Source: an uncultured Collinsella sp. (GTDB lineage Bacteria; Actinomycetota; Coriobacteriia; Coriobacteriales; Coriobacteriaceae). From it: DNA of 27,937 nt. The translations under genes and the position numbers were made by a program. Position 1 is the stretch's first letter; each line of letters starts with the position of its first letter. Below the pieces are notes generated by a model. The model was not told the DNA's origin, did no database searches, and saw only the letters and a list, made by a program, of their open reading frames with translations. This document shows, one piece after another, positions 14,010-22,754 of the stretch. The stretch covers positions 1 to 27,937 of the forward strand of contig CAADSP010000084.1 in assembly GCA_900751755.1 (NCBI GenBank). The letters run 5' to 3'.

Positions 14010-15816
14010 AACCCTCATGGGCAGCATCCGTGACTATATGAAAGTCACCGTTGCCACGCCATTGCTCGTGCTTGGCGAGGTGCTCTGCGAGATGCTGATT
14101 CCATTTATCACCGCCAACCTGATTGACGCCATCAAAGACGGCGCCACCGTAGCCGAGATGCTTCCCACCGCAGGCTTTTTGGTGCTCATCGCGCTAACAT
14201 CGCTTGCTTTTGGCGCCGCGGCCGGCGTCACCTGCAGCCATGCGAGCTGCGGCTTCGCCAAGAACCTGCGTCACGACCTGTTCTACAAGATCCAGACGTT
14301 CAGCTTTGCCAACATCGATGAGTTCTCGAGCTCCTCGCTCGTCACCCGCCTCACCACCGACATCAACAACGTGCAGCAGGCCTTTATGATGATCATCCGT
14401 ATCGCCGTGCGTGCGCCGCTGGTATTGATCTTCGCCTTTACCATGGCGTTTATCATGGGCGGCAGCGTCGCCATGGTCTACCTGATCATCATTCCGCTGC
14501 TGGGCTTTGGACTGTTCTTTATCATCTTTAAGGTGCGCCCCATCTTCTCGCGCGTGTTCCACAAGTACGATGCGCTCAACGAGTCCGTCGAGGAAAACGT
14601 CACCGGCATGCGCGTGGTTAAGAGCTACGTACGCGAAGACTTTGAGAAGGAAAAATTCGCGACCGCCGCGCGCGACGTCCAGATGGACTTCACCCGCGCC
14701 GAGAAGCTGCTCGCCTTTAACAACCCCATGATGAACATCTGCGTTAACGGCGCGTTTGTCGTCATCATCTACCTGGGCTCCAAGCTCATCATCACGAGCC
14801 AGGGCACCCTGTTCGACGTGGGCCAGCTCTCCTCGATCTTTACCTATGGTTTCCAGATCCTCATGAGCCTGATGCAGCTATCGATGATCTTTGTCATGGT
14901 GACCATGGCCGACGAATCGGCACACCGCATTACCGAGGTGCTTGCCGCCGAGCCCACGATCGCTGATCCCGCCGAGCCCGTGCTCGAGGTTGCCGACGGC
15001 TCCATCGACTTTGACCACGTGAGCTTTAAGTATTCCGCACATGCGAAGCGCCAGGCGCTCGACGACATCGACCTGCACATTAAGAGCGGCGAGACCATCG
15101 GCATCATCGGCGGCACCGGCTCGGCCAAGTCCACGCTTGTAAACCTCATCGCCCGCCTGTACGACGCCACCGAAGGCACCGTGCGCGTGGGCGGCGTGGA
15201 CGTGCGCGACTACGACCTGGACGCGCTGCGCCACCAAGTGGCCATGGTATTGCAGAAAAACGTGCTGTTTAGCGGCACCATTGCCGAGAACCTGCGCTGG
15301 GGCGACCCGAACGCCACCGACGAGGAAGTCCGCGAGGCGGCGCATCTGGCCTGTGCCGACGAGTTTGTCGATGGCTTCCCCAAGGGCTATGACACCTGGA
15401 TCGAACAGGGCGGCTCCAATGTTTCCGGCGGCCAGAAACAGCGCCTGTGCATTGCGCGTGCCCTGCTGCGTCGCCCCAAGATCTTGATCTTGGACGACTC
15501 CACCAGCGCCGTCGACACCAAGACCGACGCTAAGATTCGCGCAGGGCTGGCAAGCTATCTGCCCAACACGACCAAGCTCATCATCGCCCAGCGCATCAGC
15601 TCTGTGCAGGACGCAGACCGCATCATCGTCATGGAGGGCGGCCGTATCGCGCAGATCGGTAACCACGACGAGCTGCTCAAGACGAGCGAAATCTACCGCG
15701 AGACCTTTACCTCGCAGAACAAGATGTCTGCCGAGGGCGAAGGGGCCGTCGAGGCCGACACCGAGGCATCCGTAACGCAAGCTCAGACCCAGGAAGGAGG
15801 CGAGGCACATGAGTAA
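14002..15816 (+). CDS. ABC exporter half-transporter, degenerate-site subunit
   Basis: A 604-aa fused TMD-NBD half transporter of the MdlA/LmrC/BmrC type, probably a multidrug or peptide exporter in the plasma membrane. About six hydrophobic helices fill residues 15-300. In the NBD, Walker A is GGTGSAKST (370-378, with A where G is usual) and the signature VSGGQ (474-478) is canonical. The Walker B motif ends D498-D499 instead of D-E, and the switch residue is Q530 instead of His. The ATPase site built on this Walker A is therefore expected to be weak, as in known asymmetric heterodimers. The start at 14002 overlaps marR by 8 nt and the stop overlaps the next ABC gene by 8 nt. The C-terminal tail is Glu/Ala/Thr-rich. 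Confidence 0.94.
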   Translation: MIKTLMGSIRDYMKVTVATPLLVLGEVLCEMLIPFITANLIDAIKDGATVAEMLPTAGFLVLIALTSLAFGAAAGVTCSHASCGFAKNLRHDLFYKIQTFSFANIDEFSSSSLVTRLTTDINNVQQAFMMIIRIAVRAPLVLIFAFTMAFIMGGSVAMVYLIIIPLLGFGLFFIIFKVRPIFSRVFHKYDALNESVEENVTGMRVVKSYVREDFEKEKFATAARDVQMDFTRAEKLLAFNNPMMNICVNGAFVVIIYLGSKLIITSQGTLFDVGQLSSIFTYGFQILMSLMQLSMIFVMVTMADESAHRITEVLAAEPTIADPAEPVLEVADGSIDFDHVSFKYSAHAKRQALDDIDLHIKSGETIGIIGGTGSAKSTLVNLIARLYDATEGTVRVGGVDVRDYDLDALRHQVAMVLQKNVLFSGTIAENLRWGDPNATDEEVREAAHLACADEFVDGFPKGYDTWIEQGGSNVSGGQKQRLCIARALLRRPKILILDDSTSAVDTKTDAKIRAGLASYLPNTTKLIIAQRISSVQDADRIIVMEGGRIAQIGNHDELLKTSEIYRETFTSQNKMSAEGEGAVEADTEASVTQAQTQEGGEAHE

Positions 15817-17728
15817 GGCAACGACCGCCGAGCGCGCGCTCAACCGCAAGGGCGGCACCATGTCGCGCCTCATCAAGACGCTCTTTGGCTTCTACCCCGT
15901 GCTTTTGCCCCTCGTCGTCGTCGGCGTGGTGCTTTGCGCCATCATCAACTCCATCGGCGCGACCTTCCTTCAGAGTGCCCTGCAGATTATTAGCGAATCG
16001 TGGCAGTCGGGCGATTGGACGACCGCGCAGCCCAAGATTCTGCGGCTCGTGACCACCCTCGCCTGCATCTACGGCGTCGGCATCCTGTCCTCGCTGTTCT
16101 GGAACCGCGCCATGGCCACCGTCACGCAGGGCTCGCTCGAGAAACTGCGCGAGAAGATGTTCAACCGCATGCAGGACCTGCCGATTCGCTACTTCGACAC
16201 GCACCAGCGCGGCGACATCATGAGCCACTACACCAACGACATCGACACGCTGCGCCAGATGATCAGCCAGTCGCTGCCCAACCTGCTCATGACGACCATC
16301 GTCATCGTCACGGTGTTCTTTATCATGCTGTACTACAGCGTGTGGATGTGCCTGGTCATTGTGGCAGGCGTCGCCTTTATGACCTTTATGACCAAGCTGC
16401 TCGGCTCCAACTCCGCGCGTTTCTTTATTGCACAGCAGACCGAGCTCGGCGTGGTCGAGGGCCATATCGAGGAAGTCATGAACGGCCAGAAAGTCGTCAA
16501 GGCATTCTGCCACGAGTCTGCCGCCGAAGCCGATTTTGACGAGCGCAACGAAAAGCTCTTCGAGGTCTCGCAGAAGGCCAACATGTACGCCAACATCCTC
16601 ATGCCCATCCTGATGAACCTGGGCAACCTGCTCTACGTACTGGTCGCACTGGCAGGCGGCATTTTCCTGGCGCTGGGCGTGCCCAACCTGAGCATCTCGG
16701 GCATGACGCTGTCCATCGCCGTCGTGGTGCCGTTCCTCAACATGACCAAGCAGTTCTGCGGACAGATCGGTCAGATCTCGCAGCAGATCAACGCCGTGGT
16801 CATGGGCCTCGCCGGCGCCGACCGTATCTTTGAACTCATCGACGAGGAGCCCGAGGCCGACGAAGGCTACGTGACGCTCGTCAACGCGCAGGTGAACCCC
16901 GAGACCTGGCAGTTCGAGGAGGCCGACCACCACACCGGCATGTGGGCATGGAAACATCCGCACCGTGCAACCGGCGAGGTCGAGTACGTACCGCTACGCG
17001 GCGACCTGGTCATGGACAACGTGGACTTTGGCTACACGCCCGACCACGAGGTGCTGCACGGCGTGTCCGTGTTTGCCAAGCCGGGCCAGAAGGTCGCATT
17101 TGTCGGCGCCACCGGTGCCGGCAAGACGACCATCACCAACCTTATCAACCGTTTCTATGACATCGCCGACGGCAAGATCCGCTACGACGGCATCAACGTC
17201 AATAAAATTCGCAAGGCCGATCTGCGCCGCTCGCTGGGCGTCGTGCTGCAGGACGTGAACCTGTTCACCGGCACCGTGATGGATAACATCCGCTACGGCA
17301 ACCTGGACGCCACCGACGAGGAGTGCATCAAGGCGGCCAAGCTCGCGGGAGCGGATGACTTTATCACCCGCCTGCCCGACGGCTACGACACCATGCTCAC
17401 CGGCAACGGCGCGCAGCTGTCGCAGGGCCAGCGCCAGTTGATCTCGATCGCGCGCGCGTCTGCCGCCGACCCGCCGGCAATGATTCTGGACGAGGCCACG
17501 AGCTCCATCGACACCCGCACCGAAGCCATCGTGCAGGCCGGCATGGACAAGCTCATGGAGGGCCGCACGACGTTTGTCATCGCGCACCGCCTGAGCACCG
17601 TGCGCAACTCCGACGCGATCATCTGCCTGGACCACGGCCGCATCATCGAGCGCGGCAACCACGACGAGCTGATCGCCAAGCGCGGGTATTACTACCAGCT
17701 CTACACCGGAGCGTTTGAGCTGGAGTAG
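15809..17728 (+). CDS. ABC exporter half-transporter, catalytic-site subunit
   Basis: A 639-aa TMD-NBD partner of the preceding subunit (MdlB/LmrD/BmrD type). Its Walker A GATGAGKTT (433-441), Walker B with catalytic E562 and switch histidine H593 are intact. Its signature is LSQGQ (537-541) instead of LSGGQ, which would face the degenerate Walker site of the partner. An insertion of about 45 residues between the TMD and NBD (around 345-395, with TGMWAWKHPH) is known in this subfamily. AAGGAGG lies upstream of the ATG, which overlaps the preceding stop by 8 nt, favouring equal production of both halves. A strong terminator follows at 17850. Confidence 0.95.
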   Translation: MSKATTAERALNRKGGTMSRLIKTLFGFYPVLLPLVVVGVVLCAIINSIGATFLQSALQIISESWQSGDWTTAQPKILRLVTTLACIYGVGILSSLFWNRAMATVTQGSLEKLREKMFNRMQDLPIRYFDTHQRGDIMSHYTNDIDTLRQMISQSLPNLLMTTIVIVTVFFIMLYYSVWMCLVIVAGVAFMTFMTKLLGSNSARFFIAQQTELGVVEGHIEEVMNGQKVVKAFCHESAAEADFDERNEKLFEVSQKANMYANILMPILMNLGNLLYVLVALAGGIFLALGVPNLSISGMTLSIAVVVPFLNMTKQFCGQIGQISQQINAVVMGLAGADRIFELIDEEPEADEGYVTLVNAQVNPETWQFEEADHHTGMWAWKHPHRATGEVEYVPLRGDLVMDNVDFGYTPDHEVLHGVSVFAKPGQKVAFVGATGAGKTTITNLINRFYDIADGKIRYDGINVNKIRKADLRRSLGVVLQDVNLFTGTVMDNIRYGNLDATDEECIKAAKLAGADDFITRLPDGYDTMLTGNGAQLSQGQRQLISIARASAADPPAMILDEATSSIDTRTEAIVQAGMDKLMEGRTTFVIAHRLSTVRNSDAIICLDHGRIIERGNHDELIAKRGYYYQLYTGAFELE

Positions 17729-17849
17729 TTCGGCTCGCCGAGATGGCCGATTTGCCGCTCATTCGTCGGGCATGACCCTAAGGTCAATGCCCTCCTCTTT
17801 CGGGGCAAATCGACTCATCTCAACGACCCAAACACAATGCACCGCAACG

Positions 17850-17890
17850 AAAAAAGCCTCCGCAGCCACACGAGCTGCGGAGGCTTTTTT
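17850..17890. terminator. Bidirectional rho-independent terminator
   Basis: GCCTCCGCAGC and its perfect complement with a 7-nt loop, flanked by A6 on the left and T6 on the right. It lies 121 bp after the ABC stop codon and should end that operon. Confidence 0.92.
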
Positions 17891-17900
17891 CATGCCGGCC

Positions 17901-18070
17901 GGAAACCGTATCCCACTTTTCGGGCCAAAATGGGATGCCGTTTCCCGCTGGACCCCCTCCGGGAAACGGCATCCCATTTCAAGGGAGTAAACCGGGATGT
18001 GATTTCCCCTAACGGTACCTTTGGGAAGCCGCATCCCACTCTAGACGCACAAAACGGGATGAGCTTTCCC
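17901..18070. repeat. Tandem array of three related palindromes
   Basis: Three imperfect palindromes of 46-48 bp lie at 17901-17946, 17961-18008 and 18023-18070, with 14-bp spacers of unrelated sequence. Each unit has outer arms like GGGAAACGGCATCCCA and its complement, and a variable centre. The 532-bp gap 17729-18260 otherwise holds only the terminator at 17850 and the upstream region of the GGDEF gene. Confidence 0.8.
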
Positions 18071-18260
18071 ATGGTGATCCAAGACCAGAAGCATGTCCGA
18101 TAGCGCGGCCAGGTCAAGAACAACAAGGCAAGCGTCACGCCAATTTGGACGAGCGTCTGCTGCAGCTTAAGGCTGCTGGCCCATATGGTAGAGTTAACCA
18201 CCCATGAATTTCAGCACACTGCGTGCTACCTGTTCTTTTGTCATTTGAGGGAGTGAACTT

Positions 18261-19352
18261 GTGAATACTTCTGTCGCCAAGAAGGCCAGCCAGGCGGTGC
18301 GCCTGCTCATGATGGTGCTCACGGCAGTTCTCATCTTCTTCTTCATCAATGTTATGCTGCTCGTCTCCGATATCCAGGGCACGGCGCGTGTGGTCAACTA
18401 CGCCGGCCTGGTACGCGGCACCACGCAGCGCATCGTGAAGCTCGAGGACGCAGGCCAGTCACAAGACGACCTGCTCAAGGCCGTGGATTCATACATTAAC
18501 GGCTTGCGCTACGGAAGCGACGACCTCAATCTCGTCCGTCTCGACGACGATGAGTATCAGGCAAAGATGACCGAGCTTGCAAATTATTTTGATGAGCTTT
18601 GCACCGAGATCATCCGCGTGCGCGAAGTCGGCTATGAGAACACCGACATCATCGCCATGAGCGAGGAGTTCTTTGGCATTTGCGACGATGCTACGCGACT
18701 CGCAGAGGACTACTCTCAGGAGAAGGCGTCGGCGCTCAACTATCTCGAGGGCCTGGTGATCATCGACATCATGGGCTTGGTGGCGACCTTTGCGGTCGAA
18801 CTTGTTCGCGCGGTGCGAACTGCCGCGCTCAATCGCGAACTGCAGAACAAAGTCTATCTCGACGAAGCCACGGGACTGCCCAACAAGAACAAGTGCGAGG
18901 AGGTCTTGGGGCAGGAGCAGCCTGTCTCCGCGGAGGCGCCCGTTGCGGTGTGCGTCTTCGACCTTAACAATCTGCATACGGTCAATAACAGCTTCGGCCA
19001 CGAGAAGGGCGACGAATACATCCGTTCTTTTGCCCAGCAGCTGGGGCGCGTGGCGTCGGAGACCTGCTTTGTGGGCCGCGACGGCGGCGATGAGTTTATC
19101 GCGGTGCTGCGAGATACCGATCGAGCTGCCGTGGAGTCCTGTCTCGCTCGGGTTCGCGCGAACGTGAACGAGTATTCCGAGACTCATCCCGACATGCCTA
19201 TCAGCTATGCGGTGGGCTATGCGCTTTCCAGTGATTTTGATGAACCGCCTACGATGCGCGAGCTCTTTTCCCAGGCCGACAAGAACATGTACATCGACAA
19301 GAACCGCGTAAAGACAGCCGAGGCAGCCGGGCCGCAACGCGAGGACCGCTAA
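18261..19352 (+). CDS. Membrane-bound diguanylate cyclase (GGDEF domain)
   Basis: Predicted to make cyclic di-GMP from two GTP. The 363-aa protein has a first membrane helix (about 12-37). An extracytoplasmic four-helix-like sensor follows (40-168) with VNYAGLVRGTTQRIVKLE, reminiscent of PilJ/NIT-type sensor domains. A second helix lies at about 170-190. The GGDEF domain has FDLNNLHTVNNSFGHEKGD for nucleotide and metal binding and the catalytic loop RDGGDEF (275-279). The residues five before GGDEF do not form RxxD, so product feedback at the I-site is probably absent. GTG at 18261 is preferred with GGGAG upstream. It stands alone and is convergent with the LysR gene. Confidence 0.9.
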   Translation: MNTSVAKKASQAVRLLMMVLTAVLIFFFINVMLLVSDIQGTARVVNYAGLVRGTTQRIVKLEDAGQSQDDLLKAVDSYINGLRYGSDDLNLVRLDDDEYQAKMTELANYFDELCTEIIRVREVGYENTDIIAMSEEFFGICDDATRLAEDYSQEKASALNYLEGLVIIDIMGLVATFAVELVRAVRTAALNRELQNKVYLDEATGLPNKNKCEEVLGQEQPVSAEAPVAVCVFDLNNLHTVNNSFGHEKGDEYIRSFAQQLGRVASETCFVGRDGGDEFIAVLRDTDRAAVESCLARVRANVNEYSETHPDMPISYAVGYALSSDFDEPPTMRELFSQADKNMYIDKNRVKTAEAAGPQREDR

Positions 19353-19368
19353 ACCCGTCCCAAATGAG

Positions 19369-20247
19369 CTATTTGAGAAGTTGTGCCATGGCGTTGACGA
19401 ATTTTTGGACTTGGAGGGTGGGCTCGAGCGGGTAGTGCAGAAAGACCGGCACCTCTCGCCCGCACAGGAACGGCACGCCCACAAAGGCCGGGTGCACCCC
19501 CGACCACGCGCCGCAGGTGAGCACCGCGTCGCCCTTTTCCTCTGCCTCGTTAAAGAGCGCAAAGTCGAAGCTATCCACATCGATCACGTCCACGCCGCCG
19601 TCTGCCAAAAGATCGATACGCAGACTGTCCATAGCGTCGTTGCCGTGACGGAGCACGCGCAGGCGCATGCCCTCTAAGTCGGCAACTGTGATGCGCGTCT
19701 TGCGCGCCAGCGGGCTCGTGCGCGGCAGGTCGATATAAAACGGCACGTTAACGATGCGGAGCTTTTGGCAGGCGTCGCCCCAGCGCGGGGTCGAAAAACT
19801 CGACTGCACCACATCGACCTCGCGGCCCAAGCTGCGCATGACGGATTCGCGTTCGTCGTAGAGGTCGCTCACCGGCACGATCTCGAAGCGCAACGATGGC
19901 TCCAGCTCGTGTACGCCCGTCCACATCGACAGCGTCTGGCGCCCCGGACACATCATCGACACGCCCAGACGCACGGCCCCGCCATCGCCTGCCGCGCGTC
20001 GGGCACGGCGTAGCGCGTCCTCGGACTGCCGCATGATCGAACGTGCATCGTCCACCAGCAGAGCACCTGCCGGCGTCACCTTAACACCAGAATGCGAGCG
20101 CTCGAACAACGTGATGCCAAACTCGGCCTCGAAGCCCGACACCTGCTTGACGAGCGCCGGGGTCGACACGCGCAATTTTGCCGCCGCCCGTGAGAAGCTT
20201 CCCAGCTCCGCGGCGGCCGATATGGCCTCGAGTCGTCGATCGTACAC
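19369..20247 (-). CDS. LysR family transcriptional regulator
   Basis: A 292-aa regulator with an N-terminal winged HTH (LEAISAAAELGSFSRAAAKLRVSTPALVKQVSGFEAEFGITLFER, about 6-50) and a C-terminal effector-binding region. GTG at 20247 is preferred: GGGAG lies 6 nt upstream and the HTH then begins at the usual position. A TTG 30 nt upstream would lengthen it without a ribosome site. It is divergent from the SDR-MFS-Gfo/Idh genes, the classical arrangement for a LysR activator of a catabolic operon. Its 3' end faces the GGDEF gene across 16 bp. Confidence 0.92.
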   Translation of the reverse strand: MYDRRLEAISAAAELGSFSRAAAKLRVSTPALVKQVSGFEAEFGITLFERSHSGVKVTPAGALLVDDARSIMRQSEDALRRARRAAGDGGAVRLGVSMMCPGRQTLSMWTGVHELEPSLRFEIVPVSDLYDERESVMRSLGREVDVVQSSFSTPRWGDACQKLRIVNVPFYIDLPRTSPLARKTRITVADLEGMRLRVLRHGNDAMDSLRIDLLADGGVDVIDVDSFDFALFNEAEEKGDAVLTCGAWSGVHPAFVGVPFLCGREVPVFLHYPLEPTLQVQKFVNAMAQLLK

Positions 20248-20382
20248 GTCAATCTCCCGTTTCCAGACGCATGGCAATGAACTGCCGAAGGGGGTTGTTT
20301 TCGCAGGTCACGCGCTCAATTAAGGACACATCGTCTAGCGAGCTATAAACCTACGGTTAACGCCATTCTAACAAATATGCAA

Positions 20383-20411
20383 TTCACCTGCGCAAATGCA
20401 AAGCATACGAT
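20383..20411 (+). promoter_or_regulatory. Possible SDR-operon promoter with nearby inverted repeat
   Basis: TTCACC (20383-20388), a 17-bp spacer and TACGAT (20406-20411) give a weak sigma-70 match suited to an activated promoter. TATGC (20376-20380) and GCATA (20403-20407) form a loose inverted repeat across it that could be a LysR site. Evidence is modest. Confidence 0.35.
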
Positions 20412-20480
20412 AACCAGCGAAAACCACGTGGGCCGGTTAATGGGAGCGACCCACCGGGAGGCACAAGAAGGGAAGTTCCT

Positions 20481-21362
20481 ATGAGCAATTGGCTTAAGCT
20501 CGAGGGCGATGTCTGCGCCGTGACTGGCGCGCTCGGCGGTATGGGCGTCGAGATTTGCCGCGAGTTCGCCCGCAACGGCGCCAACGTCGTCCTGCTCGAC
20601 CTGGACGAGGAGAAGGTCAAGGCCGCAGCCGCCGACCTCGCCGCCGAGTTTGGCATCCACGCCGAGGGTTACAAGATGAACGCCACCGACGAGGCCGAGG
20701 TTCAGGCCGCCGTCGACGCCACCATCGCCGACTTCGGCCGCGTCGACGTTCTCGTCAACACCGCCGGCATCCTGCGCTTCGCCGCTATGGAGGACCTGCC
20801 GCTGAGCGACTGGGAGCAGGTGCTCAACGTCAACCTCACCGGTTACTTCATCACCTCGCAGCGCTTTGGTCGCGAGATGATCAAGGCCGGCCAGGGTCGC
20901 CTGGTGCACATCTCGACCGTCGCTAGCCACTCCCCCGAGACGTTCTCGGGCGTGTACAGCTCCACCAAGGCCGGCGTCAACATGATGTCCAAGATGCTCG
21001 CCGCCGAGTGGGGCCCCTACGGCGTCCGCTCCAACTGCGTCGAGCCTTGCTTCGTTAAGACCCCGATGTCGGCCAACTTCTACGCCGACCCCGAGGTCGA
21101 AAAGAGCCGCAGCCGTCTGATCGCCACGCGCCGCATCGGCGAGGTCAGCGATATCGCCAACGCCGTCATGTTCCTGGCGTCCAAGCGCTCGGACTTTACC
21201 ACCGGCGACGCCATCAAGGTCGATGGCGGCTTCTCCAACATGATGGGCGACCTCACCGCCAAGCCCGGCGGCCGTCGCGCCTATGCCGACAACTACCTCA
21301 AGAACAAGGGTGTCGAGCTTTGGTCCGATGAGTCCGGCGTCGCCAAGCCGACTGACCAGTAA
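20481..21362 (+). CDS. SDR family NAD(P)-dependent oxidoreductase
   Basis: A cytosolic short-chain dehydrogenase that oxidises or reduces an alcohol/carbonyl pair. The 293-aa protein has the nucleotide-binding TGALGGMG (15-22), D40 after the second strand suggesting NAD preference, NTAG (93-96), the catalytic serine region (S145 or S146), and YSSTK with Y159 and K163. It carries a C-terminal tail of about 30 residues beyond the normal core (PGGRRAYADNYLKNKGVELW). AAGGGAAG lies upstream of the ATG. It is the first gene of a three-gene set with an MFS importer and a Gfo/Idh/MocA oxidoreductase, which suggests stepwise oxidation of an imported polyol, sugar acid or cyclitol. Confidence 0.93.
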   Translation: MSNWLKLEGDVCAVTGALGGMGVEICREFARNGANVVLLDLDEEKVKAAAADLAAEFGIHAEGYKMNATDEAEVQAAVDATIADFGRVDVLVNTAGILRFAAMEDLPLSDWEQVLNVNLTGYFITSQRFGREMIKAGQGRLVHISTVASHSPETFSGVYSSTKAGVNMMSKMLAAEWGPYGVRSNCVEPCFVKTPMSANFYADPEVEKSRSRLIATRRIGEVSDIANAVMFLASKRSDFTTGDAIKVDGGFSNMMGDLTAKPGGRRAYADNYLKNKGVELWSDESGVAKPTDQ

Positions 21363-21428
21363 ACCAACCCGACAGGGAGGCCCCGCGGACACGCCCGCTC
21401 CTCCTCCGTATCGATTAGAAAGAGTCCA

Positions 21429-22685
21429 ATGGCTTCCACCAACTCCAACAAGGGTCGCGCCGTCGTGCTTTCCGCCGCGTGCGTCACCATGTTCTTCATC
21501 AGCTCCATCGCGCTGTATTCCGTCGTGAGCAAGAACCTGCTCGCCGTCTACCCCGAGTGGTCGAGCGCCCTTACCTGGGCCTTCCCGGTCTTTCAGACCA
21601 TCATGGCCGTGACGGGCATCTTCGCCGGCCGCATCTCCGATAAGATCGGCCCGCGCAATGTCGTGATCGCCGCCGCCGTGTGCTACGGCCTGGGCTGGTT
21701 CATGTCCGGCACCGTCACCGAGCCGTGGCAGTTCTACCTGTGGTTCTCGCTCGTCGCCGCCATCGGCAACGGCCTGGGCTACAACCCGGCGCTCACCACC
21801 GGCCAAAAGTGGTTCATCGACAAGAAGGGTCTCGCCTCCGGCATCACCCTGGCCGCTTCGACCGCCGGCCCCGCCGTGCTGTCCCCGGTGCTCGCCTCGC
21901 TGCTCATCCCGAGCCTGGGCATCTTTGGCGCCCTTAAGGCGCTCGGCGTCATCTTCTTTGTGATGATCGCCGCCTCCGCCCTGTTCCTGAAGGCCCCCGA
22001 GGCCGGTTGGCTGCCCGAGGGTTTCGAGGCCCCCAAGGGCGGCGCGCACGCCGGCACCTTCGGCGACCTCACCCCGGGCGAGATGGTCAAGACCTCGCGC
22101 TTCTGGGTCCTCATCGTCACCTTCGCCTTTGCCGCCACCGCGGGCACCCTGCTCGTCGGCAAGGTTGCCTCCATCGCTGCCGTCCAGCTCTTCACCGACC
22201 CCACGAGCGCCGCTGCCGTCGCCCTCGGCGGTGTGGTGGTCTCCGTCAACACCTGCGCCAACCTGGTTGGCCGTCTGTCCTTTGGCCAGATCATCGACAA
22301 GCTCGGCGCCTATAAGTCGCTGCTCATCAGCCTTGTCGTCACCATCATCGCGCTCGTCATCATGTCGATGAGCTTTACGCAGAGCATGTTCTTTGTTGCG
22401 CTCGCCCTGCTCGGCTTTAGCTTTGGCGCCCTGCTCGTCATCTCCCCGCCGCTCACCGGTGGCGCCTTTGGTACCAGCAACATCGGCGTCAACTACGGCA
22501 TCATGTTTTTGGGTTATGCCGCTTCCACCTGGATCAGCCAGCCCATCACCGCCGTGCTGTATCACGCCGAGGCCGGCAGCGCCGCCTACCAGCAGTCCTT
22601 CTACGGCGCCATTGTGATCGCCGCCATCGCCGTCGTGCTCACCGTCTACATGATGGTCTCCGACAGCAAGAAGAAGTCCGCCTAG
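21429..22685 (+). CDS. MFS transporter, OFA (oxalate/formate antiporter-like) family
   Basis: A 418-aa membrane transporter with about twelve hydrophobic segments. The first half has the OFA pattern: SALTWAFPVFQTIMAVTGIFAGRISDKIGPRNVV, then GNGLGYNPALTTGQKWFIDKKGLASGITLAASTAGPAVLSP. The central loop (APEAGWLPEGFEAPKGG) is also typical. The family exchanges small carboxylates, so an organic acid substrate is likely, but individual members vary. The ribosome site (AGAAAGAG) is weak. It follows the SDR gene by 66 nt and precedes the Gfo/Idh gene by 69 nt, with an AAAGGGA palindrome in the second gap. Confidence 0.9.
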   Translation: MASTNSNKGRAVVLSAACVTMFFISSIALYSVVSKNLLAVYPEWSSALTWAFPVFQTIMAVTGIFAGRISDKIGPRNVVIAAAVCYGLGWFMSGTVTEPWQFYLWFSLVAAIGNGLGYNPALTTGQKWFIDKKGLASGITLAASTAGPAVLSPVLASLLIPSLGIFGALKALGVIFFVMIAASALFLKAPEAGWLPEGFEAPKGGAHAGTFGDLTPGEMVKTSRFWVLIVTFAFAATAGTLLVGKVASIAAVQLFTDPTSAAAVALGGVVVSVNTCANLVGRLSFGQIIDKLGAYKSLLISLVVTIIALVIMSMSFTQSMFFVALALLGFSFGALLVISPPLTGGAFGTSNIGVNYGIMFLGYAASTWISQPITAVLYHAEAGSAAYQQSFYGAIVIAAIAVVLTVYMMVSDSKKKSA

Positions 22686-22693
22686 TTTTACCG

Positions 22694-22724
22694 ATGCGAC
22701 AAAGGGACAGTCCCTTTGTCGCAT
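22694..22724. repeat. AAAGGGA-core palindrome inside the operon
   Basis: ATGCGACAAAGGGAC and its perfect complement around a single A. Compared with other copies, TGTGAC/GTCACA has become TGCGAC/GTCGCA, a compensated change. It lies 8 nt after the MFS stop and 30 nt before the next start, so it may trim or attenuate the polycistronic mRNA. Confidence 0.88.
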
Positions 22725-22754
22725 TCCACCGGTCACCAGTATTAAGGAGTCGAA

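Noticed and set aside
14002..15816. First ABC subunit as a decaying pseudogene because of its altered ATPase residues
   Set aside because: The frame is full length, the changes match known asymmetric heterodimers, and the partner has the complementary signature change.
17901..18070. Tandem repeats considered as a short CRISPR array
   Set aside because: Each unit is itself a 46-48 bp palindrome, spacers are only 14 bp, units are imperfect, and no cas gene is present.
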